Positions 45,431 to 57,114 of a stretch of DNA of 64,000 bases are shown piece after piece (position 1 is the stretch's first letter; each line of letters starts with the position of its first letter). The position numbers and the translations under genes were made by a program. The DNA lies in contig CM043945.1 of NCBI GenBank assembly GCA_014529385.2, positions 152,557,741-152,621,740 on the forward strand. The letters run 5' to 3'. The notes beneath the pieces were generated by a model that saw only the letters and a program-made list of their open reading frames with translations, was not told the origin of the DNA and did no database searches. Source of the DNA: Adiantum capillus-veneris (lineage: Eukaryota; Streptophyta; Polypodiopsida; Polypodiales; Pteridaceae).

Positions 45431-46725
45431 GCTTTTATCATGAATTTTCCAAGGTTTGAAGATAACATAGCTTCATCGACACGCGCTACTTTGCCATGCT
45501 AACCGCTTCTTCTACCGGTGATGTAAATAGGTGAATGTCAACTTCTCCAAGCTTCAACCTCTCTTTACAAGCTCATCCCTTCTCTAACTTTTCTCATCAT
45601 ATATCTCACCATTTGGTGAATGATTTTGTAAATATTTTGTAGTGATAATTACTAACTACTAACCACTAACCTTATTGTAAAATGCACCCTCTACTAGAGT
45701 AGGCACTCCCAAATTATTTACTCAATCCTCTCTCCTTTCATCCTCAATAATTCTCTTCCCTTGAGCCCACATCCATGTGACTCAAAGGATAAGAGAGACC
45801 CACCCTCATTTAAAAAAATAAAATATGCATAATCTTTGATTTCTTCAAATAAACTTGATTAGGTCTAATTCTAATCAGGGCTTCTAAACCTATAAATAGA
45901 GCCCTTCTCTCCCTTGTAAATCACATGATCACACTACACCACACCATTCTCAACACATAACACACCACTCTTCAAGCCTAGTGGTGTAGAGTGTGTGCAT
46001 TGTGAGTGCTCTATTCCATCACTACACATAGGTGCATGGAGAATCTTGAAGTTAGTTATGCCATCTAGAGGAGTGGAGTGATGCCATACTCTTCATCACA
46101 CTTCTAGCCTACTCTTGTGCATAAATAAGATTTATAGTTTTGGGTGCAATTGTATGATGCAACTACGACTCTTCTCTCCAAATTGACTTGATAAGTTGGC
46201 TCATCAGGTGGTTGAAGGTATATTGTCCTTGAAGTTTGTTGTGCCATTTCATGCTTGGTGGTTTGAGGGCTTGTTGAATTGTTTGCCTAAAAGGTCAATT
46301 GTAAGAGGGTGCTCGGTGAGAGGACTCCCGTGACCCTAAGACAATTTGTGTATTGGCAACAAGGTCAAGTTTTTTGTTGTCTCTCTATTTCTCATCAAGC
46401 TTTGTGCGCATCTAGTCTTTAAGGCTAAGACTGAGTTGCTCAAGTTGATTTGTGCTCTTTACCTCTCTCTGGCGTGGTGAATGTTTGTGTTTGGTGTGTG
46501 TGGCTATCTTGCATTCCCCTCTCTTTGTGCGTTTGAGTACGAGGAGATATCACGTGCGTCCTAGTTCGCATCTACAACTAGGTGGTGCCCCTTTTCTTGT
46601 TTGGTTTCTGGCTGTGGGTTGTTGTTGTCTCTGATTGTGCTTTCCCCAGCCCCAATTGAGCAGCACGGGAGCCTCGAAGGGTGTTTAGAGGCCGCTCTTC
46701 TTGTTGACCGCTCCGGACCGCCTCA
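45431..46725 (+). repeat. TatC 5' LTR, 5'-truncated
   Basis: Begins abruptly at CTTTTATCATGAATTTTCC, equal to 3' LTR position 53896, and ends GCCTCA. TATA box TATAAATAG at 45891-45899. Close to the 3' LTR, with scattered substitutions. Confidence 0.92.
46583..46591 (+). other. PBS-like motif inside TatC U5
   Basis: TGGTGCCCC, 146 bp before the PBS at 46729; also in the 3' LTR at about 55056. Confidence 0.6.
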
Positions 46726-46728
46726 AAT

Positions 46729-46748
46729 TGGTGCCCCCACGGAGGACG
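46729..46748 (+). promoter_or_regulatory. TatC primer binding site
   Basis: TGGTGCCCCCACGGAGGACG, three bases after the LTR; the same core as TatA and TatB. Confidence 0.8.
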
Positions 46749-46801
46749 AGCGGTTGTGACAGCATACACAAGGTAAGTCTTCAAAAACTAGTTGTGTTTA
46801 C

Positions 46802-47038
46802 ATGAACAATCCACCACCTCCTAATCCTGCTCATGCAATTCAATTTCATCAGTTTCATTGGGTGCAAGGGATTAGGACAAATGTTCGCATTGATAGAAAA
46901 ATCTTTTTTCAACAATGTATTGTATTCCTCTTTGGTGCTGAAGCATTAAGAGATATTCTACAATCTCCAAATCCTATTATACTCCCACTTGTAGACTATA
47001 ATGTCTCTTTTGATGTACATGTGTTTATCTTGTTTTAG
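46802..47038 (+). CDS. TatC leader ORF copy 1 (unknown conserved small protein)
   Basis: Intact, 78 residues, ATG 46802 (MNNPPPPNP start, Pro-rich). The core matches TatA: DRKIFFQQ, IVFLFGAEALRDIL, SPNPIILP, SFDVHVFILF at the end. Relative to TatA it has eight extra N-terminal residues. Third codon positions differ widely while residues are kept. The stop lies only eight bases before the ATG of copy 2, a layout suited to coupled translation. Function unknown. Confidence 0.75.
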   Translation: MNNPPPPNPAHAIQFHQFHWVQGIRTNVRIDRKIFFQQCIVFLFGAEALRDILQSPNPIILPLVDYNVSFDVHVFILF

Positions 47039-47046
47039 CTAGGTTA

Positions 47047-47259
47047 ATGAATCAAGAGGACTTGTATCGTACATTCATTCCTTTGGCTAGATAAGACGTG
47101 CATGTAATAGTTGGCACAAAGTTACAATTTCAACGTGTTTTCCATCGTATGTTTGAACCTAGGCAAGTAGCGGCTATCAATGCCTCAGTCAATCCGTTCA
47201 TTTTGCCATTGATTCGCTACGATCTAAGCTTTGACGTTTACATTTTCATTCTACTTTGA
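47047..47259 (+). CDS. TatC leader ORF copy 2, interrupted by TAA at codon 16
   Basis: ATG 47047, 15 codons, TAA 47092-47094, then 54 codons in frame to TGA 47257. Total 71 codons, the same as TatA copy 2, and TAA is at the identical codon after Ala-Arg. Downstream residues are well conserved (TKLQFQ, INASVNPFILPLI, DVYIFILL): about 28 of 54 identical to TatA by my count, with many silent changes. An internal ATG exists at codon 35 here but not in TatA. Confidence 0.65.
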
Positions 47260-47321
47260 AATTTGATTTTGCAAAACAAAAATAAAAAAAGAAAAAGAAA
47301 TTTTTGAGTAAAACCAACAAC

Positions 47322-48403
47322 ATGGATACAACTAGGCAAATGAGTGGCTACCCCTTGTTCTTTGGAGAGCCTGGAGAGGATGCAGAATTATTTTTAGCAA
47401 ATTTCAAGATGTCTTGTCGTATCAAGAGGATAGTAACTGATCAGGAACGTGTAGAGATGTTTGAGGTAGTCCTTAGGAAAGATGCTAGCACTTGGTTTGA
47501 CTCTTTGCCTAAGGAAGTTAAGGGGAATTACACGGAAGTGTTGAATCATTTCAAGAAATACTTTTTCAATCCCCAAAACACTCAAAAACTATGGCAAGAC
47601 ATTGTTTCTCATAATCCAAAAGACTTAGATGACTACTACTTGTACAAGTAAGAGTTTCTACGTCTTTGGGCTGTATGGGTGAGAAATGTTGCTAACCCTG
47701 GTGATGGTGCAGAGTTCCTAAAGAAGGAGAGGTTCATAGCCGAGGTTCATAGCCGAGGTTCATAGCCGGACTCTTTCCTGACCTTAAGGTAAAAGTTGAG
47801 GCATGTGCACCTGCTACCTTTGATGCAGCTGAAACTAGGGCTACTGAGAAATATAGGAAACTCAAGTGCTTAAGGGGGGAGGTTCCAATAGAAGGTCTTA
47901 GACCCAAAGGTAAGTCACAAGCATCAACATCTAGGGAGATTCTTGAGGTAACGGCGGAAGTGATTGAGAAGTTAAATGAATCTTTAAGCAGCCTATTAAT
48001 TCACCTTGCACAAGCTATAGGTCCAAAGGGACAAGCAAAGAAGTATGAAGAGCGAGATTCACGACCTAGGAGAGTCTTGCAATGTTGGAATTGCGGTGAG
48101 TCTGGACATGGGATGTATAATTGTGCTTGGCCCCGTGGGGAGCCAGGGAGACCTAACTTGAATTACCCAGTGATGAATGCAAGTGAAGGAATTGGTCAAC
48201 AACCAAGGCTTCTACAAAGACCAAATGGACCAAGACCACCTCCACAAGGAGTGGAAGGAGTTCCACCTTTGCCAGACCCAAATGTGCATGTGGTAGAGGT
48301 GACAAATTCAAGAGAGGTTGACATGGAAGAAAATGGAATTAAGAGTGACCGAGAAAAAGGTAAGGAGAAAGAAGGGGTTGCATCACAAAGTGACCATGGA
48401 TGA
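47322..48403 (+). pseudogene. TatC gag with CCHC knuckle
   Basis: ATG 47322; YPLFFGEPGEDAELFLANF and TWFDSLPKEV match the TatA gag. TAA at 47649, then the frame shifts near 47740-47770, where CCGAGGTTCATAG is tandemly duplicated. From 47770 on, the C-terminal half is open in another frame to TGA 48401, with the knuckle CWNCGESGHGMYNC near 48083 and a Pro-rich tail. Confidence 0.82.
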
Positions 48404-49177
48404 GCAAAGAAGGCGAAGGAGACCAAGGAACCTAAGAGGACTCAACGTTGTATCAACCTCCAAGACTTCCCTCTTGGACATGGTATGGCTCCATACAACC
48501 TACTAGAAGACATGAGAGGTAAGGATCCTGATATCTCATGGCCTCAGTTTCTTGCATTATGCCCACAAGTTAGGAGGGATTTAACGAAGGCAGATAGCAC
48601 TAGGAGAAAGATAAAAGAGAGTTTTCCTGTTGTAAAAATTGCACATGCTGAAATGAATGACGATATTACACCTGTGCTAGATTGTTACATCAAAGGAAGA
48701 TTGGTTAGGAAAGGTCTAGTGGATGGGGGTGCACAAATTTGCATCATGACAGAAGGACTCATGCAAAGACTAGGCATGCACATCCATGAGACACCTGAAA
48801 TTAAAGTCAAGATGGTAAACAATAGCAAAGCTACGTGTGTAGGCATTTGTAAAAATGTTTTTGTAGAGGCCTTTGGCATTAAGAAGGCAGTGGATTTCTA
48901 TGTCATGTCTACCAAAGGAAATGGTTACCCATTTATCCTAGGAAGACCATGGCTAATGAAAATGCGAGCTTTGCAAGATTGGGAGAGTGGAAAGCTAATT
49001 TGCAGGAATGACAATCATAAGAAGGTTGTCTTTGACATGAAGGAGCAACGCCAAGAGGAGCTCCATGAAGAATCATCTCAAAGTGAGACGGAGGAAGGCT
49101 GGACCGATAGCACTTCAGAAGGAGAAAGTAGCGGCAGCATTACTGAAGAGGAGTCTTCCATCGAAGTCATGGGGTAA
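48404..49177 (+). pseudogene. TatC protease region
   Basis: In frame with the gag C-terminus after TGA 48401. Basic linker, then FPLGHGMAPYNLLEDM and the protease box VDGGAQICIMT (near 48721), ending in an acidic Glu/Ser-rich spacer before TAA 49175. The Asp-Gly-Gly motif agrees with TatA and TatB. Confidence 0.8.
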
Positions 49178-49215
49178 GGTTTAAGCCAAACAACCAGGAG
49201 ACCTCTTGCCCAGGT

Positions 49216-50777
49216 TTGGAAGAGGTAGGTTCCCAAGAGAACCAAAATGTGGAAGATGAAGAAATGCTAGAAGGTATGTTGTCTACAACACTTACAAAGG
49301 ATGAAAGAGAGGAGTTCAAAGGTGTGTTAAGGAAATTTCCTAGGCTTTTTGCTAAAGATTACACCGATGTGCATGGAGTAGATGTTGTTCAACACAAAAT
49401 TGAGTTGAAGCCAGAGCCACACCTAAGGCTCAAAAGCTACGAAGGCTAGGAGTCATCAAGGAGCAGGCTTTACTCAAGGAGGTAATAAAGCTTCTAGCAG
49501 CAGGTTTCATTTATCCAGTGGAGAATTCAGAGTGGGTCTCTCCCGTTGTTGTCACTCCTAAGAAAAATGGCAAGTGGAGGGTGTGTGTGGATTACCATCC
49601 ACTCAATGAGGCAACAAAATGAGATCACTTTCCCCTCCCATTTCAGGATGAGATACTAAATGAGGTAGCTGGTCATGAGAAGTACACTGTGTGTGATGGC
49701 TACTCAGGTTACTTTCAAATAGGTATCGCATTGGAAGATCAATTGAAAACAACTTTTATCACTCCTTGGGGTTGTTATGCTTTTAGAGTCATGCCATTTG
49801 GTCTGACAAATGCTCCTGCAACATTCCAACGTTTCATGAACATGGTGTTTCAAGCATTCTTTGGAAAGTCAATTAGGGTGTTCATTGATGATTTCTGCAT
49901 TTATAGCTCAAAATCATTGCATCTACAAAGGGTAGAAGAAGGTTTAAAGAAGCTCTACGACATGGGAGGTCGACTCAACCCCGACAAATGTCACATAGGT
50001 GAGGATGAAGTGATCTTGCTTGGTCACAAGGTTTCCTATAAAGGCATTGAGGTGGATCCTTCAAAGTCAAAGTCTCTTATTGAGCTCCCATCCCCCAAGA
50101 ATCTCAAAGAGGTCATCTCATTCATTCAAAAGGTGAAGTATATGTCACGCTTTATTCACTTAGCTTCGGAGTTGCTTCATCCTTTGCAAAAGTTGACACA
50201 ACAAGTAGAATTTGCATGGTCTGATGAGCTTGAAGAGTACTTTTGTAATATTAAAGTCATTTTGTCAGAGCTACCAACACTCATGCCTCCTTGTTGGGAG
50301 TACACATTCTTTGTTAGCTCTAGTGTTAGGAAGGAAACAATTGGTGCAGTTTTATTACAACAAGATCCCCACAGTACTAGAATACGACCCATCTACTTTG
50401 CTAGTAGGGTCATGAATGCCTTGGAGAAAGGCTACACGGAGACAGAACTCATGATGCTTTCTCTCATGTTTGTGGTGAGAAAGTTTAGATCCTACTTGCT
50501 ACCAAAATCTTTTGTAATTCTCACTGCAGAAAATTTGTTCCCTTGGGTGTCATCTCAAATGAATCTTAGTACTAGGATCTCAAAGTGGATTATGGAGGTG
50601 CAAGAGTTTCAATACTCTTTCAAAGTAGAAGATAGTGTGCGTGCACAATTGGCAGGGATCCTTACTTATAGGGTACATGAGAAGGAGATTAAGGTGCCTG
50701 AAGTAAAGACCTTACCATTGCCACCACCTAAAAGTATTCCTAATGCTTTTACCTTGTTCTTTGATGGAGCTTTTTGA
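49216..50777 (+). pseudogene. TatC reverse transcriptase and degenerate first RNase H
   Basis: Frame 1 to about 49420, then frame 3: a short deletion near ELKPEPH. TGA 49620 replaces the Arg of ATKRDHFPLPF seen in TatA, so CGA to TGA. RT: VCDGYSGYFQI, VMPFGLTNAPATF, FIDD box. The first RNase H has SSSV and TAEN where TDAS and TDH belong. The start of the second RNase H (FFDGAF) precedes TGA 50775. Confidence 0.85.
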
Positions 50778-52625
50778 CGAGTCACAGGAAAAGCAGGGGG
50801 AGGGCTAGTATTGCTCAACCCAAGTGGAGAGGTGGTCATAAAAGAGAAGGTCAATCTACCAGGTTCAACTAGCAACAATGAAGCAGAATACGACACACTA
50901 CTTCATGGTTTAAAAATGTGCATTGGCCAAGGTATACGACGTCTCATGGTAAAGGGAGATGCACTTCTCATTGTGAAGCAAATTTTAGGCATTTGGGCAT
51001 GCAATAATGAAAACCTAAGGACAAAAGTTCATGCCATTTGTAGGTTGTTTAATCAATTTGAAGAAGTGCAATTATATCATATCCCTTGGAAACAAAATGA
51101 AGATGCAGATTTACTTGCACAAAAAGCAGTTACATGTGTTGAGAGTGAAGTGCAGGTCATCATGGCAACAACAGTGATAAAGCAGCCAAGGTACCAGGGG
51201 ATGGAATCATTGGCTCCCATTGTGAGCTACATTTTAGAGGGCGAGTTTCCAGAGGGCTTCACAAAGGCTCAAAAGCGGAGGCTCATTAAGAAGGTGAGTT
51301 CATATTTTTTTTTGGAAGATGCCCTTTACCAAAGGGGAAAAGATCAAGTTTGTAGGAGAATACCAACAACCAAGGAGATTCCAGCCATTCCTAAAGGTTT
51401 GCATGAGGAAGCGTGTGGTGGTCATTTTGCACAAGAACTCACTGCAAAAAATATTTTGCTTGCCGGATATGTTTGGCCAAGCTTGCACATTGATGTTCAA
51501 CATTGGTGTAAAAGCTGCCACAATTGTCAGATTAATGGAAACAAGCATCTGTTACATGGTCCACGTCAGTTAGTCCTTGCAAATGGTCCATTTGAAAAAT
51601 GGGGCATTGATGCTATGGGTCCATTGCCCAGGACTAAAAATGGAAAATTGTATATCTTGGTGGCTATAGACTACATGACTAGGTGGGTAGAAGCTCAAAG
51701 TGTGGCAAGAGTGAATGAGAGGACAGTTAGCAAGTTTGTGTACACTCACATTTGTTGCAGATTTGGCACACCTTTGGAGATTGTTTCTGATAATGGTCCA
51801 GGGTTTAGGAAGGGCTTGCTCACGGAAGTTTGTGATGAGCTTCACATTCTACATCGGCATAGCACACCCTACTACCCTCAGTCAAATGGTTTGGTAGATA
51901 AGGATAATGGTATCATTGCAAGAATCATCCGGAAGATGGTAAAGAACAAGAAAAATCTATGGGATGACTTCTTGGATGGAGCATTGTGGGCCTATCGGAC
52001 TACCTACAAGGAAGCGACAGAGTTCACACCCTTCCACCTAGTCTATGGTCAAGAAGCTTTGCAACCCATCGAGCTCAACATTCCAACAATGCGACTTCAT
52101 GGAAAGGTGGCACAAGGATAAGAAGAAGCATGGATAGGTCAACTTCTTACCTTAGCTGACCTTGAGTGGAAAAGAGAAGCAGCATACGAGTGCTACAAGA
52201 GGAAAGCTACGCAGGCGAAAGAAAAGCTCGAAAAGAAACTAAAGGACAAAGGCATCAAGGAAGGAGATCTGGTGCTAAGGTATGACAATCGACTCGATAA
52301 TCGTTGTGATGCAAAATTTGAAACTAGATGGCAGGGGCCATACATAGTTAAGAAGGCTTTCAATTCAAGTTACTATCAACTTATGGACTTGAATGGGAAA
52401 GAGCACTCCAGGAAGGTAAACGGGTATCGCTTGAAGCCTTATTTGAGTGGCCTTCTACCAAAGGATCTACCAAAGATCTGTCAAAAGGCCGCTGTCTCAT
52501 GTAAGTATTGTTACATGAAGCATGAGTGTAACTCCAGTCAAAATTCTGAGGGGCCAAACAATGAAGATCTCGTCAAGGACTCTGAAGCACTCTCTTTGGA
52601 AAAGATGCTCTATGATGGTACATGA
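50778..52625 (+). pseudogene. TatC second RNase H and integrase
   Basis: Same frame as the preceding piece. The second RNase H keeps NNEAEY, KGDALL and EDADLL. Integrase has the zinc finger (GGHFAQE...CKSCHNCQ), Asp in GIDAMGPLP and Asp in SDNGPGF; the Glu position reads NGLVDKDNG, so Glu is Asp. TAA 52119 separates the C-terminal module (RYDNRLD, RWQGPYIV, RKVNGYRLKPY). A Cys/Lys-rich extension follows to TGA 52623. Confidence 0.85.
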
Positions 52626-52640
52626 ATATACCATCTTCAT

Positions 52641-52649
52641 GGGGGAGGG
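52641..52649 (+). promoter_or_regulatory. TatC polypurine tract
   Basis: GGGGGAGGG followed by CTAAA and the LTR start TGATAGCC. Compare TatA 8093-8101. Confidence 0.7.
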
Positions 52650-52654
52650 CTAAA

Positions 52655-55199
52655 TGATAGCCGTTTTTTCGGCTCTCATAAAATAATTTTAAGAATCCAC
52701 TTCACCCCACAAAAACACCCTAGCACAATGACTAGGCTCGCTTTTTCATTATAAATAGTGTTCGTGTGTTTAGGTTTTTATCATATTTTTTTATATCAAA
52801 TCATTGAGCGAGTCATTGGGCTAGGAGGCCAAAAAAATAAATTTCTAATATTACGGTCCTCTTTACATGTAAATATTTTCTATCAAATAAAGGACCTAAA
52901 TATAAAGGGTTTTTTTGTATTTATATCAGTATATATTCCTAGGTGTTCCTAAGTATGCTAGCTTCCATCACGTGTCATTCCTTATCCATATTTTACTATC
53001 ATTCTATCACTTAAGCTCAACTCACACAAGCCTTGAAAAACCTTTATGTGACTTCATCGTAAAAATTCACCAAGAACCTTATCAGCTCTGTCATATTTTT
53101 TCCCATCCCTCCTAGTTAAATATTCACAAGTAAATAGATTTCATCTTCAAATAAATTCCTTAAATCACTCAAAGTAGAGAATAATTGAGGGTCCCTTCCC
53201 ACATGATTTTTCTCCTTTTATTTTATATATATTTTTCCACCATGCATCCCATGTGTCCATTTTTCATGACTAGCTAGCCTATCTTCTTACCCCACAGGTA
53301 TATATTATATTTGATACTTATCCTATACCATACATGTGTGCAAGCTCCTTGGAAATATTAGGTCATGGTTGATGAATGGGGGGCTCACTTGGAAGACTAC
53401 AAAGGAAAAACAATCAGATAGTGGCCCACTTCAAGCTTTATTAGGTGCTGTAGGGACAGCTTTTTGCTCGAATTTGGCACCTTCTTATGATCCGAATTTG
53501 AGGATACTTCCAAAAGACAAAACGTAGCTCGTGAGCTGTAGTATTTTCCATAATTTTTGTTAGAAATTTTGAAGTCAAGGGCGATTTTACATGAAATTTA
53601 TGGCCAACTTCAAAACTGCCACCTCATACATCCAAAAAACCTTCCTATTTCTCTCACCCTTTCACACACCTACTCACTCTTACACACTCCTCCCTCTCCT
53701 TCCCACTCCCAAGCCTGCAACTCCCATGTCCTAACTCACCATTGCCACTTCTCTCACACCACCATAGCCTTCATCCTCCATTTCTACACCCTATGTGCTC
53801 CCCTTCCTCACTACATATATGTCCATATTACCATACCCTCTTCAGCTTTGTAAAGAACTTCAAAAAATCAGCAAAAATCCAAGGTTAACCTCTGCAAATG
53901 AAGTCTTTTATCATGAATTTTCCAAGGTTTGAAGATAACATAGCTTCATCAACACGCGCTACTTTGCCATGCTGACCGCTTCTTCTACTGGTGATGTAAA
54001 GAGGTGAATGTCAACTTCTCCAAGCTTCAACCTCTCTGTACAAGCTCATCCCTTCTCTAACTTTTCTCATCATATATCTCACCATTTGGTGAATGATTTT
54101 GTAAATATATTGTAGTGATAATTACTAACTACTAACCACTAACCTGAATGTAAAATGCACCCTCTAGTAGAGTAGGCACTCCCAAATTATTTACTCAATC
54201 CTCTCTCCTTTTATCCTCAATAATTCTCTTCCCTTGAGCCCACATCCATGTGACTCAAAGGATAAGAGAGACCCACCCTCATTTAAAAAAATAAAATATG
54301 CATAATCTTTGATTTCTTCAAATAAACTTGATTAGGTCTAATCCTAACCGGGGCTTCTAAAACCTATAAATAGAGCCCTTCTCTCCCTTGTAAATCACAT
54401 GATCACACTACACCACACCATTCTCAACACATAACACACCACTCTTCAAGCCTAATGGTGTAGAGAGTGTGCATTTTGAGTGCTCTATTCCATCACTACA
54501 CAAAGGTGCATGGAGAAGCTTGAAGTTCGTTATGCCATGTAGAGGAGTGGAGTGATGCCATACTCTTCATCACACTTGTAGCCTACTCTTGTGCATAAAT
54601 AAGATTTATAGTTTTGGGTGCAATTGTATGCTGCAACTACGACTCTTCTCTCCAAATTGACTTGATAAGTTGGCTCATCAGGTGGTTGAAGGTATATTGT
54701 CCTTGAAGTTTGTTGTGCCATTTCATGCTTGGTGGTTTGAGGGCTTGTTGAATTGTTTGCCTAAAAGGTTAATTATAAGAGGGTGCTCGGTGAGAGGACT
54801 CCCGTGACCCTAAGACAATTTGTGTATTGGCAACAAGGTCAAGTTTTGTGTTTTCTCTCTATTTCTCATCAAGCTTTGTGAGCATCTAGTCTTTAAGGCT
54901 AAGACTGAGTTGCTCAAGTTTATTTGTGCTCTTTACCTCTCTCTGGCGTGGTGAATGTTTGTGTTTGGTGTGTGTGGCTATCTTGCATTCCCCTCTCTTT
55001 GTGTGTTTGAGTATGAGGAGATATCACGTGTGTCCTAGTTCGCATCTACAACTAGGTGGTGCCCCTTTTCTTGTTTGGTTTCTGGCTGTGGGTTGTTGTT
55101 GTCTCTGATTGTGCTTGCCACAGCCCCAACTGAGCTGCACGGGAGCCTCAAAGGGTGTTTAGAGGCCGCTCTTCTTGTTGCCCGCCCCGGACCACCTCA
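52655..55199 (+). repeat. TatC 3' LTR (2545 bp)
   Basis: Starts TGATAGCCG and ends CACCTCA; TATA box at 54365-54373; U5 PBS-like motif near 55056. ACATG (55200-55204) would be the right target duplication. The start position is supported by the independent LTR at 38821. Confidence 0.9.
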
Positions 55200-56230
55200 A
55201 CATGTTTGATAAGCTACAAGGTTTGATTTACTTCAGTAGGATAGACCTTAAACGTGGATATCATCAACTAAGGATAGTGAATGAAGATATCATAAAGACC
55301 GCGTCTCATACAACGTTTGGTCATTATGAATATCTAATCATGCCTTTTGGCTTGACTAATGCACAGGCCACATTCAATCATTTAATGGATAAAATATTTA
55401 GACCCTATCGCAAATTCACTGGAGTGTTCTTTGATGATATCACATCTACTCCAAGTCCTTGGAGAAGCACAAGCAACATTTCCAGCTGATTTTTCAAGCT
55501 TTGAGGGAGAACAAGCTTTTCATCAATCAAAAGAAGAGTGAATTTTTCCTTCAAGAGATTCAATACTTAGGTCATATTATCTCTCACGATCGTATCCGTA
55601 TGGGTCCATCAAAGTTGGAGGTAACAAAAGCATGGCCTAATCCAAGGAATCTACATGAGCTAAGAATATTTATTGGTATGTGTGCATACTATAGACGCTT
55701 CGTAGCCAAATTCTCTCAAATAGCGGGACCATTACATGACTTAACAAAGGAGAACGTTAAGTACTCATGGACTGTTAAAGAGAAAAATGCTTTTGACAAG
55801 CTCAAAGAGAAGCCTACCTCCCAACCAGTCCTTATGCTTCTCAATCTCTCAAAGCTATTTGAGGTTGAATTTGATTCTTGTGTTGATTGCCTTGGAGCAA
55901 TTTTGCTTCAAGAAGGGCATGCCATAGCATATGCGAGCCGAAGGCTCAATGTCAATGAACAAGTCTTGGGCATATACAAAAAAAATCTTTTAGTTGTTCT
56001 ACATGTCCTAAACACATGGAAGCACTATCTATTGGGGAATCCATTTATTTTGTGAACGGACCACCAAAATCTCACATACTTCATGATGCAAACCAAGCTT
56101 TTCGACAAACAAATGAGGTAGGCAAATTTTCTTTCGCAATTTTATTTTCATATTATTCACATTTCTGGTAAGCACAATCAAGTGGCCAATGGACTTTCAC
56201 GACGACCAAGAGTTAATGTGGTGTCTATAG
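55200..56230 (+). pseudogene. ChrB reverse transcriptase and RNase H
   Basis: Directly right of TatC: MFDKLQGLIYFSRIDLKRGY, MPFGLTNAQATF, VFFDDI (catalytic), a frameshift near 55445, then KHKQHFQLIFQALRENKLF, YRRFVAKFSQIAGPLHDL, and RNase H (LGAILLQEGHAIAYASRRLN, GKHNQVANGLSRRPRVN). In-frame stops occur at 56053 and in the TDHQNL region. It stops at VVSI where LTR-N begins, and resumes exactly at 60570. Confidence 0.88.
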
Positions 56231-56480
56231 TGTTGAACCATAAAGTGCACCACTCCCTAAGCTTTACACTAAGGTCTATGGGAGCCATGAATAGTCACCT
56301 TGAGGGAAGTGCCAAGGGGCATGGGAGCTTTATAAAAGAGAGTCCATATGTTGTAATCAAGGAATCAATCTCATGTGAATGAATGGAAATTTATGTCTCT
56401 CTCTCTCTCTCACGTCATCTCTCTCTCATGCTCGTGCTGTAACCGCTAACCGCCACCTCTCTCTTTCTCCCCCTTCTACA
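56231..56480 (+). repeat. LTR-N left LTR
   Basis: 250 bp; TATA-like TATAAAAGAG at 56331; a CT run near the middle. TTTGGCAATCCC follows, so TGGCAATCCC could be a PBS, weak. Confidence 0.85.
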
Positions 56481-56670
56481 CTTTGGCAATCCCTGTTGTA
56501 TGTTTCTTCTTAAAGATATGGGAACGACATCAGATCATCGAGGAGGAGCTGGTGAAGCAGTTACTTTGCAGATCTGAGAGCCTCCAATGGGCAAGGCGTG
56601 AGTTCAAAACTCCTCTTGAAGTGAGGTTTTGCGCAGGCAAAAGAAACTATCCCTCTGCCCGCCACCAGTA

Positions 56671-56721
56671 GGTATCGAACTCGCAGAGCACACCACAGGG
56701 AAACGGGACCACAACCGCTAA
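56671..56721 (-). other. tRNA-like A and B boxes (possible SINE or tRNA-derived fragment)
   Basis: On the minus strand TTAGCGGTTGTGG (56709-56721, A-box-like) is followed by GAGTTCGATACC (56671-56682, close to the B box). Their spacing is roughly tRNA-like. A comparable GACTCGAATCCC lies on the minus strand near 60265. No flanking duplications or tail were identified. Confidence 0.35.
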
Positions 56722-57024
56722 GGTAAGTCGTCAGGTGTGTTAAAACTCTTAACACATGTTCTCTTGTTCATTATCAAATCTGTGGAGACAACGAAACCGC
56801 CAATTTTGCAATAAACTAGAGCTCTAGTGCGTTATTCTTAAAGGCAGCCTGGTTTGAGTGTATTGCAACTAGAGCTAGTGAGAGAATTTATTGTAACTAA
56901 AGCAAGTGAGATAGGGGAGACCGCTTAGTTAAAGGCAGTGTGGTTTTTTAAGGGTTCAAGTTTATTGCAACTAGAGCGAAGGAGAGAGAGGGGGAAACTA
57001 TGAGGGTGGGGATGGGTGGGGGTT

Positions 57025-57027
<3 letters not shown>

Positions 57028-57108
<81 letters not shown>
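57028..57108. repeat. (GA)n microsatellite
   Basis: About 40 GA units, flanked by G-rich sequence, just beyond the 3' side of the Penelope-like fragment. Confidence 0.96.

Positions 57109-57114
<6 letters not shown>

Larger units (their letters stand above)
45431..55199 (+). mobile_element. TatC: Tat-type Ty3/Gypsy retrotransposon, 5' LTR truncated
   Basis: The 5' LTR remnant 45431-46725 matches 53896-55199 of the full 3' LTR. The interior has a PBS, two leader ORFs, gag, protease, RT, two RNase H domains, integrase and a polypurine tract. It inserted into the ChrB RT: the sequence right of the 3' LTR (ACATGTTTGATAAGC) is RT coding. The first 1.24 kb of the 5' LTR and the left target duplication are gone. 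Inactivated by stops at 47649, 48401, 49175, 49620, 50775 and 52119, plus frameshifts. Confidence 0.92.
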
